Shown in pieces: positions 56,751-64,000 of a DNA stretch of 64,000 nucleotides (positions are counted from its first letter, which is position 1; each line of letters starts with the position of its first letter). The DNA is from Streptomyces rhizosphaerihabitans. GTDB taxonomy: Bacteria > Actinomycetota > Actinomycetes > Streptomycetales > Streptomycetaceae. The stretch is taken from contig NZ_JAODTZ010000047.1 in NCBI RefSeq assembly GCF_025399795.1, positions 24,465 through 88,464 of the forward strand. The letters are read 5' to 3'. The position numbers were made by a program, and so were the translations under genes. The notes under the pieces are model-generated. The model had not been told where the DNA came from. It was given only the letters and a program-made list of their open reading frames with translations, and ran no database searches.

Positions 56751-57500
56751 TCAGTGGGCGTCGAGGGTGACCGTGAACGAGAAGCGGTCGCCCCGGTAGT
56801 GGATGACCGCCACGTCCAGCGCCTGCCCGTCCTTGCCGTAGATGATGCCCGTGTAGCGCAGGATCGGGCTGAGCAGCGGCACTTGGAGCAGGCGAGCCGT
56901 CTCCGGGTCCGCGAGCCGGGCCTCCACCGTGTCGGTGATCCGGCTGATGCCGACTCCGAGCACGTCCCGCAGCACCTTGGTCATCGGCCAGCGGATCAGA
57001 TCCTCCCGGTCGATGCGATCGGCCAGCTCCGTCCGGAGGTAGTTGCGCGCGTGGTTCGTCGGCTCGCCCGTGCTCTCGTCGCTGCGCAGCCGGTGGTACG
57101 TCGCCACCTCGTCGACATCCGGGAAGAATTCCGCCAGTTCGCCCGAAACGGGCGCCTTCCCCTGGTCCAGCAGCTCGGTCGTCATGCCTGACTGCTGGGC
57201 CACGATCGCGTCCACCGAGCCGAGCAGCCGCACGGGCGCGCCCCGCTGCGCACTCGGCTCGATGAACGTGCCCCGCCGGCGGTGCCGGGTGATGAGCCCC
57301 TCGACCTCCAGCTCCTTGAGCGCCTGCCGCATGGTCAGCACGCTCACCCCGTAGTGCCCCGCGAGCTGCTCCTCGGTGGGCAGGCGCAGGGGGTCCTGGG
57401 GTGAGCGGCCGAGTATCGAGGCACGCAGGGACTGCGACACCTGATACCAGAGCGGCAGCTTGCGGTTCAGGACGATCGAGTCCGGAGCAAAGGAGGTCAC
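56751..57500 (-). CDS. GntR-family regulator, UTRA/HutC subfamily
   Basis: A 249-residue regulator. The N-terminal winged HTH (about 25-90) includes LRLPTEEQLAGHYGVSVLTMRQALKELEVEGLITRHRRRGTFI. The UTRA ligand domain (about 105-245) includes TYHRLRSDESTGEPTNHARNYLRTELADRI and ends RGDRFSFTVTLDAH. The GTG at 57500 (VTSFAPDSIVLNRKLPLWYQ) is favoured over an upstream ATG because the family starts close to the IPLWYQ-like helix. It lies 49 nt after hmgA and overlaps the ISP gene at its end, so it likely controls homogentisate use. Confidence 0.88.
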   Translation of the reverse strand: MTSFAPDSIVLNRKLPLWYQVSQSLRASILGRSPQDPLRLPTEEQLAGHYGVSVLTMRQALKELEVEGLITRHRRRGTFIEPSAQRGAPVRLLGSVDAIVAQQSGMTTELLDQGKAPVSGELAEFFPDVDEVATYHRLRSDESTGEPTNHARNYLRTELADRIDREDLIRWPMTKVLRDVLGVGISRITDTVEARLADPETARLLQVPLLSPILRYTGIIYGKDGQALDVAVIHYRGDRFSFTVTLDAH

Positions 57501-57549
57501 GAGGTATCCGTACAGGTCGCGGGCGTGGAAGGCAACGGCCGGTGAACCC

Positions 57550-58890
57550 TCAGTCGGTCGCGCGGAAGTGCCGTCCAAGGCCCTGCCACACGTCGTCGTA
57601 GCCGCGCTGGAGATGCTCCGCCCGTGCCGCCTGGGCCGTCGCGGTCACCGGCCAGCGCGTCTCGAACATGAAGGCGAGCCCGTCGTCGATCTTCTGCGGC
57701 TTCAGCTCGGCGGTGCTGGCGCGGTCGAAGGTCTCCTGGTCCGGTCCGTGCGCCGACATCATGTTGTGCAGCGAGCCGCCGCCCGGCACGAAACCCTCCG
57801 CCTTCGCGTCGTACGCGCCCTCGATGAGCCCCATGTACTCGCTCATCACGTTCCGGTGGAAGTACGGCGGCCGGAACGTGTCCTCGCCCACCAGCCAGCG
57901 CGGCGCGAAGACGACGAAGTCGACACCGGCCAGACCAGGGGTGTCGGACGGCGACGTCAGCACCGTGAAGATCGAGGGGTCCGGGTGGTCGTAGCTGATG
58001 GAGCCGATCACATTGAAACGGTGCAGGTCGTAGATGTACGGCACATGGTTGCCGTGCCAGGCGACCACGTCCAGCGGTGAGTGGTCGTACGTCGCCGTCC
58101 AGAGGTTGCCGCAGAACTTGTTCACCACCTCGACCGGGCCCTCGACGTCCTCGTAGGCCGCGACCGGGGCGAGGAAGTCGCGGGCGTTGGCGAGACCGTT
58201 GGCGCCGATCGGGCCGAGGTCGGGCAGCTGGAAGGGCGCCCCGTAGTTCTCGCACACATAACCCCGGGCGCCGCGGCTCCGGCCGCCCTCCGGCGCCGTG
58301 TCCAGCAGCTCCACCCGGAAACGCACCCCCCGGGGGATCAGCGCCACCTGACCCGGCTCCACGTGGAGCAACCCGAACTCGGTGCGCAGCAGCAGACCGC
58401 CGCGCTCCGGGACGATGAGCAGCTCGCCGTCGGCGTCGCTGAACACCCGCTCCATCGAGGAATTGGCGTGATACAGGTGCACAGCGATCCCGGTGCGCTG
58501 GGCCGCGTCGCCGTTGCCGCCGAGGGTCCACAGGCCCGCGAGGAAGTCCGTCCCGGCGGGAGGTTCGGGCAGCGGGTTCCAGCGCAGCCGGTTCGGGTCG
58601 GGCACCGACTCCGTGAAGGGTGCCGTCCGCAGAGTGCCGTTGTCGGCGCGGGTGAAGGCGGGGTGCGCGGCCGACGGCCGGATCCGGTACAGCCACGAAC
58701 GCCGGTTGGAGGCCCTCGGTTCGGTGAACGCCGAGCCGCTCAGCTGTTCCGCGTACAGGCCGAGCGGTGCGCGCTGCGGCGCGTTGCGACCGTGCGGCAG
58801 GGCCCCCGGGACCGCCTCCGAGCCGTGTTCGTTGCCGAATCCGGAGAGGTAGGACAGCCCCTCGGCCGTCTTCCTCGCGTCCCCGCTCAT
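57550..58890 (-). CDS. hmgA: Homogentisate 1,2-dioxygenase
   Basis: A 446-residue non-haem iron enzyme opening the ring of homogentisate to maleylacetoacetate in Tyr/Phe degradation. It opens with LSYLSGFGNEHGSEA and FTEPRASNRRSWLYRIRPS. The iron ligands lie in the C-terminal cupin: PPYFHRNVMSEYMGLIEG (His and Glu) and LHNMMSAHGPD (His). The 446-residue length is normal. The ATG is 17 nt from a near-palindrome that likely binds the downstream GntR. The operon continues with GntR and the ISP-domain gene. Confidence 0.96.
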   Translation of the reverse strand: MSGDARKTAEGLSYLSGFGNEHGSEAVPGALPHGRNAPQRAPLGLYAEQLSGSAFTEPRASNRRSWLYRIRPSAAHPAFTRADNGTLRTAPFTESVPDPNRLRWNPLPEPPAGTDFLAGLWTLGGNGDAAQRTGIAVHLYHANSSMERVFSDADGELLIVPERGGLLLRTEFGLLHVEPGQVALIPRGVRFRVELLDTAPEGGRSRGARGYVCENYGAPFQLPDLGPIGANGLANARDFLAPVAAYEDVEGPVEVVNKFCGNLWTATYDHSPLDVVAWHGNHVPYIYDLHRFNVIGSISYDHPDPSIFTVLTSPSDTPGLAGVDFVVFAPRWLVGEDTFRPPYFHRNVMSEYMGLIEGAYDAKAEGFVPGGGSLHNMMSAHGPDQETFDRASTAELKPQKIDDGLAFMFETRWPVTATAQAARAEHLQRGYDDVWQGLGRHFRATD

Positions 58891-58906
58891 GATCGCTCCC
58901 TCGCGC

Positions 58907-58936
58907 CTGATTCCTATGCATCACCGTAGGATTCAG
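58907..58936. promoter_or_regulatory. Imperfect 10-bp inverted repeat upstream of hmgA
   Basis: CTGATTCCTA and TAGGATTCAG (one mismatch in ten) flank a 10-nt centre, 17 nt upstream of the hmgA ATG. Size and symmetry fit a GntR-family operator, probably that of the downstream regulator. The rest of the 309-bp gap (58891-59199) shows no gene. Confidence 0.6.
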
Positions 58937-59199
58937 TTCCGCCCCGCGCAAGAGGTCATCCGACCCCACCGAACGGGATCGGCCACGGGCCGCGCGCGGA
59001 TCTTCGCCCGGCCGGGGTCGCGGGCCGGTCCGGGAGCGGGATCGAGCCCGGCTCGGGACGGTTCGGGTACGGCTCGCGGGTTGGCCGGAATTCCCGCAGG
59101 GGTTGCCGCGGGAGGTAGTACTCAGGGGTGTCCGTACGGCCCAAGAACCCGACTCCAGGGGGATCCGGCCGTAAGGGGCCTTGTTCTACGCTCCCGGAC

Positions 59200-59847
59200 A
59201 TGCGACGGACGCTTGGACTGCTCGTCGCGCTCGTGGTCTGTGCCCTGCTCGGCGGAGCCGCGGGCTGCGGCGCCGGTGATGCGCACGAGCGGGGGGTCAC
59301 CGTCTCGGCCTCGCCCGTGGGCACCTTGCTCGACGAGACGGACGAGGAGGGGCGGCTCTACCGCGAGGTGGGCAAGAAGGGGGCGCCCGAGGTGGCGATC
59401 GAGATCCAGCCGGACTCCGCCGACGGCTGGCACGTGCGGCTGACGGTCCGCAACTTCCGGTTCTCGCCCGCGGGCGCGCGAACCGTGCCGGTCGCCGGGC
59501 GCGGCATCGCCCACCTCTACGTCGACGGCCGGGCCGTCGCCCGGCTGCGCACCGCCGAGTATCACCTGGCCGGACGCTTCGTGCCGCGCGGCACCCACCA
59601 CGTCACCGCGCGGCTGTACGCCGACGACGGCACCGTGTGGGCCGTCCACGGCAAGCCCGTCGAGAGCACGGCCGACGTCACGGCGTCGGATTCCGGTTCG
59701 GCACCCGGCCCGCAGTCCACGACACCCGGGGCGGCGACGACGGGGGCGGCGACCTCGGCGGCGTCGCCTCCGAAGGCGGCCGCATCGACGGCCTCCCCGG
59801 CTGCGCCGCAGGCCACGCGGCGGGCGGTGGTCCCCGAAGCGAGATGA
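59200..59847 (+). CDS. Secreted or lipid-anchored hypothetical protein
   Basis: A 215-residue protein with a hydrophobic start (MRRTLGLLVALVVCALLGGAAGCG). A lipobox-like AAGC suggests a lipoprotein. The domain (about 30-150) contains GRLYREVGKKGAPEVAIEIQPDSADGWHVRLTVRNFRF and GTHHVTARLYADDGTVWAVHGK, a beta-sandwich-like pattern. A Ser/Thr/Ala/Pro-rich tail (about 155-215) follows. I do not recognise the family. The ATG at 59200 is preferred over upstream starts for the lipobox. Confidence 0.75.
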   Translation: MRRTLGLLVALVVCALLGGAAGCGAGDAHERGVTVSASPVGTLLDETDEEGRLYREVGKKGAPEVAIEIQPDSADGWHVRLTVRNFRFSPAGARTVPVAGRGIAHLYVDGRAVARLRTAEYHLAGRFVPRGTHHVTARLYADDGTVWAVHGKPVESTADVTASDSGSAPGPQSTTPGAATTGAATSAASPPKAAASTASPAAPQATRRAVVPEAR

Positions 59848-59911
59848 GTGGTCACGGCACGGAGGTGCGTACTGATGGGGGAGGTTCACCGGACCCCGGC
59901 GGAAAGGCATC

Positions 59912-60529
59912 ATGAAGACCGTGCCCCATGCGACCTCGCTGCGCAGAGCGCCCGTACAGCGGCGCAGCGCAGAACGACTGACCAGAATCCTCGACGCCTG
60001 CGCCGACCTCCTCGACGAGGTCGGCTACGACGGACTGAGCACGCGGGCCGTGGCTCAGCGGGCCGGTGTGCCCATCGGCTCCGTCTACCGCTTCTTCGGC
60101 AACAAGCGCGCGATGGCCGACGCGCTCGCCCAGCGCAACCTGGAGATCTACGCCGAGCGCGTCACCCTGAGCCTGCGGGAGACGGGCGGGGGAGGCTGGC
60201 GGGCCGCGATGGACGCGGTGCTCGACGAGTACCTCGCCATGAAGCGCACCGCGCCGGGCTTCTCCCTCGTCGACTTCGGCAACCAGATACCCGTCGGCGC
60301 CCGCTACGCCGAGCCCAACACCCGGGTCGCCGACCGCCTCACCGACCTGCTCTCCGGCTATCTCGACCGCGAGCCGGACGAGGATCTCCGCCGCTCCTTC
60401 CTGGTCGCCGTGGAGACCGCCGACACCCTGGTCCACCTGGCCTTCCGGGTCTCCCCCGAGGGGGACGAGCGGATCATCGAGGAGACGCGCGAGCTGCTGC
60501 GGGCGTATCTGGCGAGGGTCCTCGACTGA
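59912..60529 (+). CDS. TetR-family transcriptional regulator
   Basis: A 205-residue TetR regulator. The HTH (about 20-70) reads LTRILDACADLLDEVGYDGLSTRAVAQRAGVPIGSVYRFFGNKRAMADALAQRNL, with the recognition helix GVPIGSVYRFF. The C-terminal ligand domain (about 75-205) includes PGFSLVDFGNQIPVGARYAEPNTR. It sits 132 nt upstream of the molybdopterin oxidoreductase on the same strand. A short palindrome-like ACCGGTCGGTA (60600-60610) in the gap could be its site. Confidence 0.9.
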   Translation: MKTVPHATSLRRAPVQRRSAERLTRILDACADLLDEVGYDGLSTRAVAQRAGVPIGSVYRFFGNKRAMADALAQRNLEIYAERVTLSLRETGGGGWRAAMDAVLDEYLAMKRTAPGFSLVDFGNQIPVGARYAEPNTRVADRLTDLLSGYLDREPDEDLRRSFLVAVETADTLVHLAFRVSPEGDERIIEETRELLRAYLARVLD

Positions 60530-60661
60530 CCGGTTGCCGCCCGGGACCCGGCGCGCGGATTTCCGACGTGACCCCCCGGCGGCCCTCCCCACCATGCGTA
60601 CCGGTCGGTATGCTCGGCCGCGTCCGTGTGCCACCGAAGCCACCGCCCTCCGGGAGGACCC

Positions 60662-62920
60662 GTGTCCCGCACCTCCGGCACCACCCCCGACTCCCGAACC
60701 GCCCTGCGCGTCTGCCCCCTGTGCGAAGCCACCTGCGGGCTGACGCTGACCATCGAGGGCACCCGGGTGACCGGTGCCCGGGGTGACCGCGACGACGTGT
60801 TCAGCAAGGGGTTCATCTGCCCGAAGGGCGCCTCGTTCGGGGCCTCCGACGGTGACCCCGACCGACTGCGCACCCCCCTTGTCCGCGAGGACGGCGAACT
60901 GCGGGAGGCCACCTGGGAGGAGGCCTTCGACGCGGTGGCCGCCGGACTGCGCTCCGTCGTCGAGCGGTACGGACCGCACGCCCTCGGCGTCGTCCTCGGC
61001 AACCCGAACGTGCACACCATGGCCGGTGCCCTCTACCCGCAGGTCCTGCTCGGCGCCCTGCGCACCCACAGCGTCTTCACCGCCTCCACGGTCGACCAGA
61101 TGCCCAAGCACGTGTCGAGCGGCCTGCTGTACGGCGACGCCAACGCGATCCCCGTGCCGGACCTGGACCACACCGACCACCTGCTGCTCATCGGCGCCAA
61201 CCCGCTGGAATCCAACGGGAGTCTGTGCACCGCCCCCGACTTCCCCGGCAAGCTCCGGGCGCTGCGGGCCCGCGGTGGCACGCTGACCGTCATCGACCCG
61301 CGCCGGACCCGCACGGCCAAACTCGCCGACCGCCATGTGGCCATCCGCCCCGGCACCGACGCGAGCCTTCTCGCGGCGATGGCGTACGTCCTCTTCGAGG
61401 AGAAGCTCGTCGACCTCGGCGCGCTCGCCCCGCACGTCCAGGGAGTCGACGAACTCCCGGACGCCCTGCGGGACTTCACCCCAGAGGCGGCGAGCGCGGC
61501 CTGCGACGTGGACGCCGGCACCATCCGGGAACTGGCGCGCGAGCTGGCCGCAGCGCCCACCGCCGCCGTCTACGGCCGCATCGGCAGCTGCACCGTCCCG
61601 CACGGCACCCTCGCCAGCTGGCTCGTGGACGTGCTCAACATCCTCACCGGCAACCTCGACCGGCCCGGGGGCGCCCTCTTCCCGATGGCCGCCACCGACC
61701 GGACGCCCCGCCCGGCGGGGCCCGGTCACGGCTTCGCGCTCGGCCGCTGGCACAGCCGCGTGAGCCGGCACCCGGAAGCCAAGGGCGAACTGCCGCTGGC
61801 CGCCCTGGCGGAGGAGATCGACACTGCGACCCCCGACGGCAGCCCGGTCCGTGCCGTCATCGCCGTGGCCGCCAACCCGGTCCTGTCCGCACCCGACGGC
61901 CTCCGTCTCGACAAGGCGCTGGAATCGCTGGACTTCATGGTCAGCGTCGACCCGTACCTGAACGAGACCTCGCGTCACGCCCACGTCGTGCTGCCGCCGC
62001 CCCCGCCCTCGCGGAGCGCGCACCACGACTTCGCGTTCAACACCCTCGCCGTCCGCAACCAGGTCCGCTACAACCGCCCCGCCGTCCCCCTGGAGGAGGG
62101 CCGCATGGCGGAGACCGAGATCCTCGCCCGGCTCGTCCTCGCCGCGACCGGAATGCACGGCGCCGACCCGTCCGCCGTGGACACGATGGTCATCGACAGC
62201 ACCCTCGGCAAGGCGGCCGGGGACACCGCGTCGCCGGTGCACGGGCGGGACCCGCGCGAACTCGCCGCCGCCCTCACCGGCGAGAACGGTCCCGAGCGCC
62301 GGCTCGACATGATGCTGCGCCTCGGCCCGTACGGCGACGGCTTCGGCGCACGCCCCGACGGCCTGACGCTGGACAAGCTGCTCGCGCACCCGCACGGCAT
62401 CGACCTCGGACCGCTCGCCTCCTGCCTGCCGCAGCGGCTGAAGACCCGCAGCGGGAAGATCGAGCTGCTCCCCGAGCCGATCGCCGGCGATCTGCCGCGC
62501 CTGCGGGACGCGCTGCGCGAACGCCCGTCGGCCATCGTCCTCGTCGGCCGCCGTCATCTGCGCTCCAACAACAGCTGGATGCACAACGTCCCGGCGCTCA
62601 CCGGTGGTTCCAACCGCTGCACCCTGCACATCCACCCCGAGGACGCGGCCCGGCTCGGACTCGCCGACGGGTCGGCCGTACGCGTCAGGGGCGCCGGAGG
62701 AGAGGTGATCGCCCCCGTGGAGGTCACCGACACCGTACGGCGTGGCGTGGTGAGCCTTCCGCACGGCTGGGGACACGACCGGCCCGGCACCCGGTTGAGC
62801 CATGCCTCTCTGGACCCCGGCGTCAACGTCAACCAGCTCCTCGACGGCTCGCTGCTCGACCCGCTGTCCGGAACGGCGGTCCTCAACGGGGTGCCCGTGG
62901 ATCTGGCGGCCTGCCCGTGA
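60662..62920 (+). CDS. Molybdopterin-dependent oxidoreductase (DMSO reductase superfamily)
   Basis: A 752-residue enzyme. The N-terminal iron-sulfur binding region has CPLCEATCGL and GFICPKG (four cysteines for a [4Fe-4S] cluster, residues about 17-60). Molybdopterin-binding motifs include LLIGANPLESNGSLCTAPDF and ANPVLSAPDGL, and the C-terminal dinucleotide-binding domain (about 620-750) has RSNNSWMHNVPALTGGSN and SLPHGWGHDRPG. No Tat or Sec signal is seen, so it is probably cytoplasmic. The GTG follows GGGAGGA. It may be an aldehyde, formate or other oxidoreductase. It is downstream of the TetR gene. Confidence 0.9.
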   Translation: MSRTSGTTPDSRTALRVCPLCEATCGLTLTIEGTRVTGARGDRDDVFSKGFICPKGASFGASDGDPDRLRTPLVREDGELREATWEEAFDAVAAGLRSVVERYGPHALGVVLGNPNVHTMAGALYPQVLLGALRTHSVFTASTVDQMPKHVSSGLLYGDANAIPVPDLDHTDHLLLIGANPLESNGSLCTAPDFPGKLRALRARGGTLTVIDPRRTRTAKLADRHVAIRPGTDASLLAAMAYVLFEEKLVDLGALAPHVQGVDELPDALRDFTPEAASAACDVDAGTIRELARELAAAPTAAVYGRIGSCTVPHGTLASWLVDVLNILTGNLDRPGGALFPMAATDRTPRPAGPGHGFALGRWHSRVSRHPEAKGELPLAALAEEIDTATPDGSPVRAVIAVAANPVLSAPDGLRLDKALESLDFMVSVDPYLNETSRHAHVVLPPPPPSRSAHHDFAFNTLAVRNQVRYNRPAVPLEEGRMAETEILARLVLAATGMHGADPSAVDTMVIDSTLGKAAGDTASPVHGRDPRELAAALTGENGPERRLDMMLRLGPYGDGFGARPDGLTLDKLLAHPHGIDLGPLASCLPQRLKTRSGKIELLPEPIAGDLPRLRDALRERPSAIVLVGRRHLRSNNSWMHNVPALTGGSNRCTLHIHPEDAARLGLADGSAVRVRGAGGEVIAPVEVTDTVRRGVVSLPHGWGHDRPGTRLSHASLDPGVNVNQLLDGSLLDPLSGTAVLNGVPVDLAACP

Positions 62921-63097
62921 GACGTCACCGGGCGCGCTGTCGCTGCTGTCGCCGGGGATCGCACTGAGGTCCCCGGCGAAGCCGGAGCGGGTGCGCGACG
63001 AGCCGCGGCGAACCGGGGTGCCCTTGCGCCGGAAGAGCGATACCTGACGGGGTGCCAGGCGCAGTTGCGATCTTTTCCGGGGCGCATGTGAAAGGTA

Positions 63098-63134
63098 GTC
63101 AGATGAAGTGGGATTTGTGTGAAAATCATCTGAC
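63098..63134 (+). promoter_or_regulatory. 9-bp hairpin directly before the surface-protein ribosome site
   Basis: GTCAGATGA (63098-63106) and TCATCTGAC (63126-63134) are perfect complements around a 19-nt loop, and the ribosome site GGAGGA starts three bases later. It could be an operator, or an RNA hairpin that governs access to the ribosome site. Confidence 0.6.
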
Positions 63135-63148
63135 TCGGAGGAACTCGC

Positions 63149-63829
63149 ATGTCCATCTCGTCCCTCTCGCACCGCTCCGGCCCACGTCGCGGCGCCGGCG
63201 CCCTCGTGGCCCTCGCGGTCGCGGGCACCACCCTCCTCGGCGCCCCGGCCGTCGCCGCCCCCGGTGACAACGGCGACGTCAAGGTCCACGACGAGAACAC
63301 CGCGGTCGACGACCAGCGGGACGATCCGAAGGTCTGCGTTTTCTACCTCGATGGCTTCAACTTCGACGGGGCACAGCAGATCACCTGGTCCATCGTGACC
63401 CAGCCTCCTGTTGCCGACGGTGCCACCCTCTCGGGCAACCTGATCGTGCCCGCGTCCGGGCACGGCTGGACAGGGGACCTCACGCTGCCCGACGGCCAGT
63501 ACAAGTTGACCTGGAATTTCCAGGGCGAGAACGGCGCGGGCAAGAGCAAGGTCTTCAGGGTCGACTGCCCCCCCGGCAGTCCGTCCCCGACCCCGTCCCC
63601 GTCCGTGAGTACGACGCCGAGCACGACGCCGAGCACGACGCCCACCCACCCGGGCGGATACCCCGGCGGACACCACGGCGGCCCCAACGGAGGACCCCCC
63701 GCGGGCGGCGGCGGTCTCGCCCATCCGCAGAACTTCTCGCCGGTGGCCGGTGCGGCGGCCGCGGGTCTCGTCGTGGCCGGGGGAGTCGTGTTCCTGCGGC
63801 TGCGCCGACGCCCCGATGGCGCCGCGTAG
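63149..63829 (+). CDS. Secreted, membrane-anchored surface protein
   Basis: A 226-residue protein. A signal peptide (about 1-37, ends AVA-A) precedes a globular domain (about 40-140) with DPKVCVFYLDGFNFDGAQQITWSIVTQPP and QYKLTWNFQGENGAGKSKVFRVDC; its two cysteines may form a disulfide. A Pro/Ser/Thr/Gly-rich linker with PSTT repeats and GGHHGGP follows (about 142-190), then a C-terminal hydrophobic anchor (about 195-218) and a basic end. No LAxTG motif. It overlaps the following sortase-like gene by 14 nt, suggesting a substrate-enzyme pair. Confidence 0.85.
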   Translation: MSISSLSHRSGPRRGAGALVALAVAGTTLLGAPAVAAPGDNGDVKVHDENTAVDDQRDDPKVCVFYLDGFNFDGAQQITWSIVTQPPVADGATLSGNLIVPASGHGWTGDLTLPDGQYKLTWNFQGENGAGKSKVFRVDCPPGSPSPTPSPSVSTTPSTTPSTTPTHPGGYPGGHHGGPNGGPPAGGGGLAHPQNFSPVAGAAAAGLVVAGGVVFLRLRRRPDGAA

Positions 63830-64000
63830 ACGAACGAGGCCCTGGTACCGGACGCGCGCCTACCGCCTGACGCGGACCCTGGTGGTCATCGTCGCGCTGG
63901 TGGTGGGCGGCGTCTGGTGGGCGGGGGACGGCGAGCCCGCCGGGACGGTGGCGTCCGGCGCCGTACGTGACGACGGTGCCGCCTCCCCCGCTGCGGCGGG
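63816..64000 (+). CDS. Class F sortase-like protein, N-terminal part (cut by window end)
   Basis: From an ATG overlapping the previous gene by 14 nt, 61 codons reach the window edge. The start MAPRRRTRPWYRTRAYRLTR is strongly basic and followed by one membrane helix (about 21-40, TLVVIVALVVGGVWWAG) and a Gly/Ala linker. This topology is typical of class F sortases, which often follow such surface proteins in actinomycetes. The catalytic Cys and His lie outside the window, so the family call is inference from position and topology. Confidence 0.5.
   Translation, partial: MAPRRRTRPWYRTRAYRLTRTLVVIVALVVGGVWWAGDGEPAGTVASGAVRDDGAASPAAA

Noticed and set aside
59852..63724. Very long open frame on the minus strand (about 1290 codons)
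   Set aside because: It is antisense to the TetR, molybdopterin oxidoreductase and surface-protein genes, has no recognisable domain and a composition expected from the high third-position GC of the real genes.

Overview
The window is high-GC chromosomal DNA from a Streptomyces or a very close relative. The evidence is the extreme third-position GC bias, the many GTG starts (and one TTG), the Rpf/LysM cell-wall proteins, streptogrisin-type proteases, a SepF-like protein, an LAxTG-anchored LPMO and a class F sortase candidate. Gene content and order around aroH-tyrA-cmk-plsC-der and the acyl-CoA dehydrogenase/SepF-like/DUF5685 block look like a conserved Streptomyces core segment. That comparison is from memory, not a search.

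Layout. 1-6.2 kb: two membrane/secreted proteins on the minus strand, then a tightly coupled plus-strand aromatic amino acid, nucleotide, lipid and GTPase operon (chorismate mutase, prephenate dehydrogenase, cytidylate kinase, acyltransferase, Der). 6.2-10 kb: two lineage-type hypotheticals, a candidate c-di-AMP riboswitch and two resuscitation-promoting factors. 9.9-16 kb: a branched-chain amino acid type ABC importer in which two permeases and one ATPase are fused in one protein, with a divergent substrate-binding lipoprotein. 16-24 kb: WYL regulator, I78 inhibitor, PAP2 phosphatase, mannosyltransferase-like membrane protein, DHA2 exporter and glutaryl-CoA dehydrogenase. 23.6-34.7 kb: SepF-like division protein, DUF5685, two secreted S1 proteases flanking a slipin, a MarR/cupin pair, lipase and LPMO, interspersed with remnants of a flavin monooxygenase and a Y-family polymerase.

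35-42 kb: an HTH regulator with a divergent small membrane protein, a tRNA-Thr 3'-end fragment (old attachment site), acetyltransferases, a methyltransferase, GntR and AAA ATPase genes. 42-52.3 kb: secreted SGNH esterase behind an 11-bp-phased direct repeat, a Ser/Thr kinase, then a DUF4331 - TPR - His-rich NicO transporter operon divergent from an ECF sigma/anti-sigma pair, with a strict 23-bp tandem repeat between them. 52.4-64 kb: CoA-transferase, a collapsed drrAB/TetR drug-efflux locus, an orphan ISP specificity-domain protein with GntR and homogentisate dioxygenase, a TetR/molybdopterin oxidoreductase pair, and a surface protein overlapping a class F sortase candidate cut by the window end.

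Three themes stand out. Exactly phased short tandem repeats (21, about 22, 23 and about 93 bp) sit in intergenic DNA. Several loci are in genetic decay (flavin monooxygenase, dinB, drrAB/tetR, slipin tail, a frameshifted ORF near 41.6 kb). The DUF4331/TPR/NicO/ECF module is the best candidate for a poorly described system. All functional calls come from reading sequence and motifs; no database search was run.
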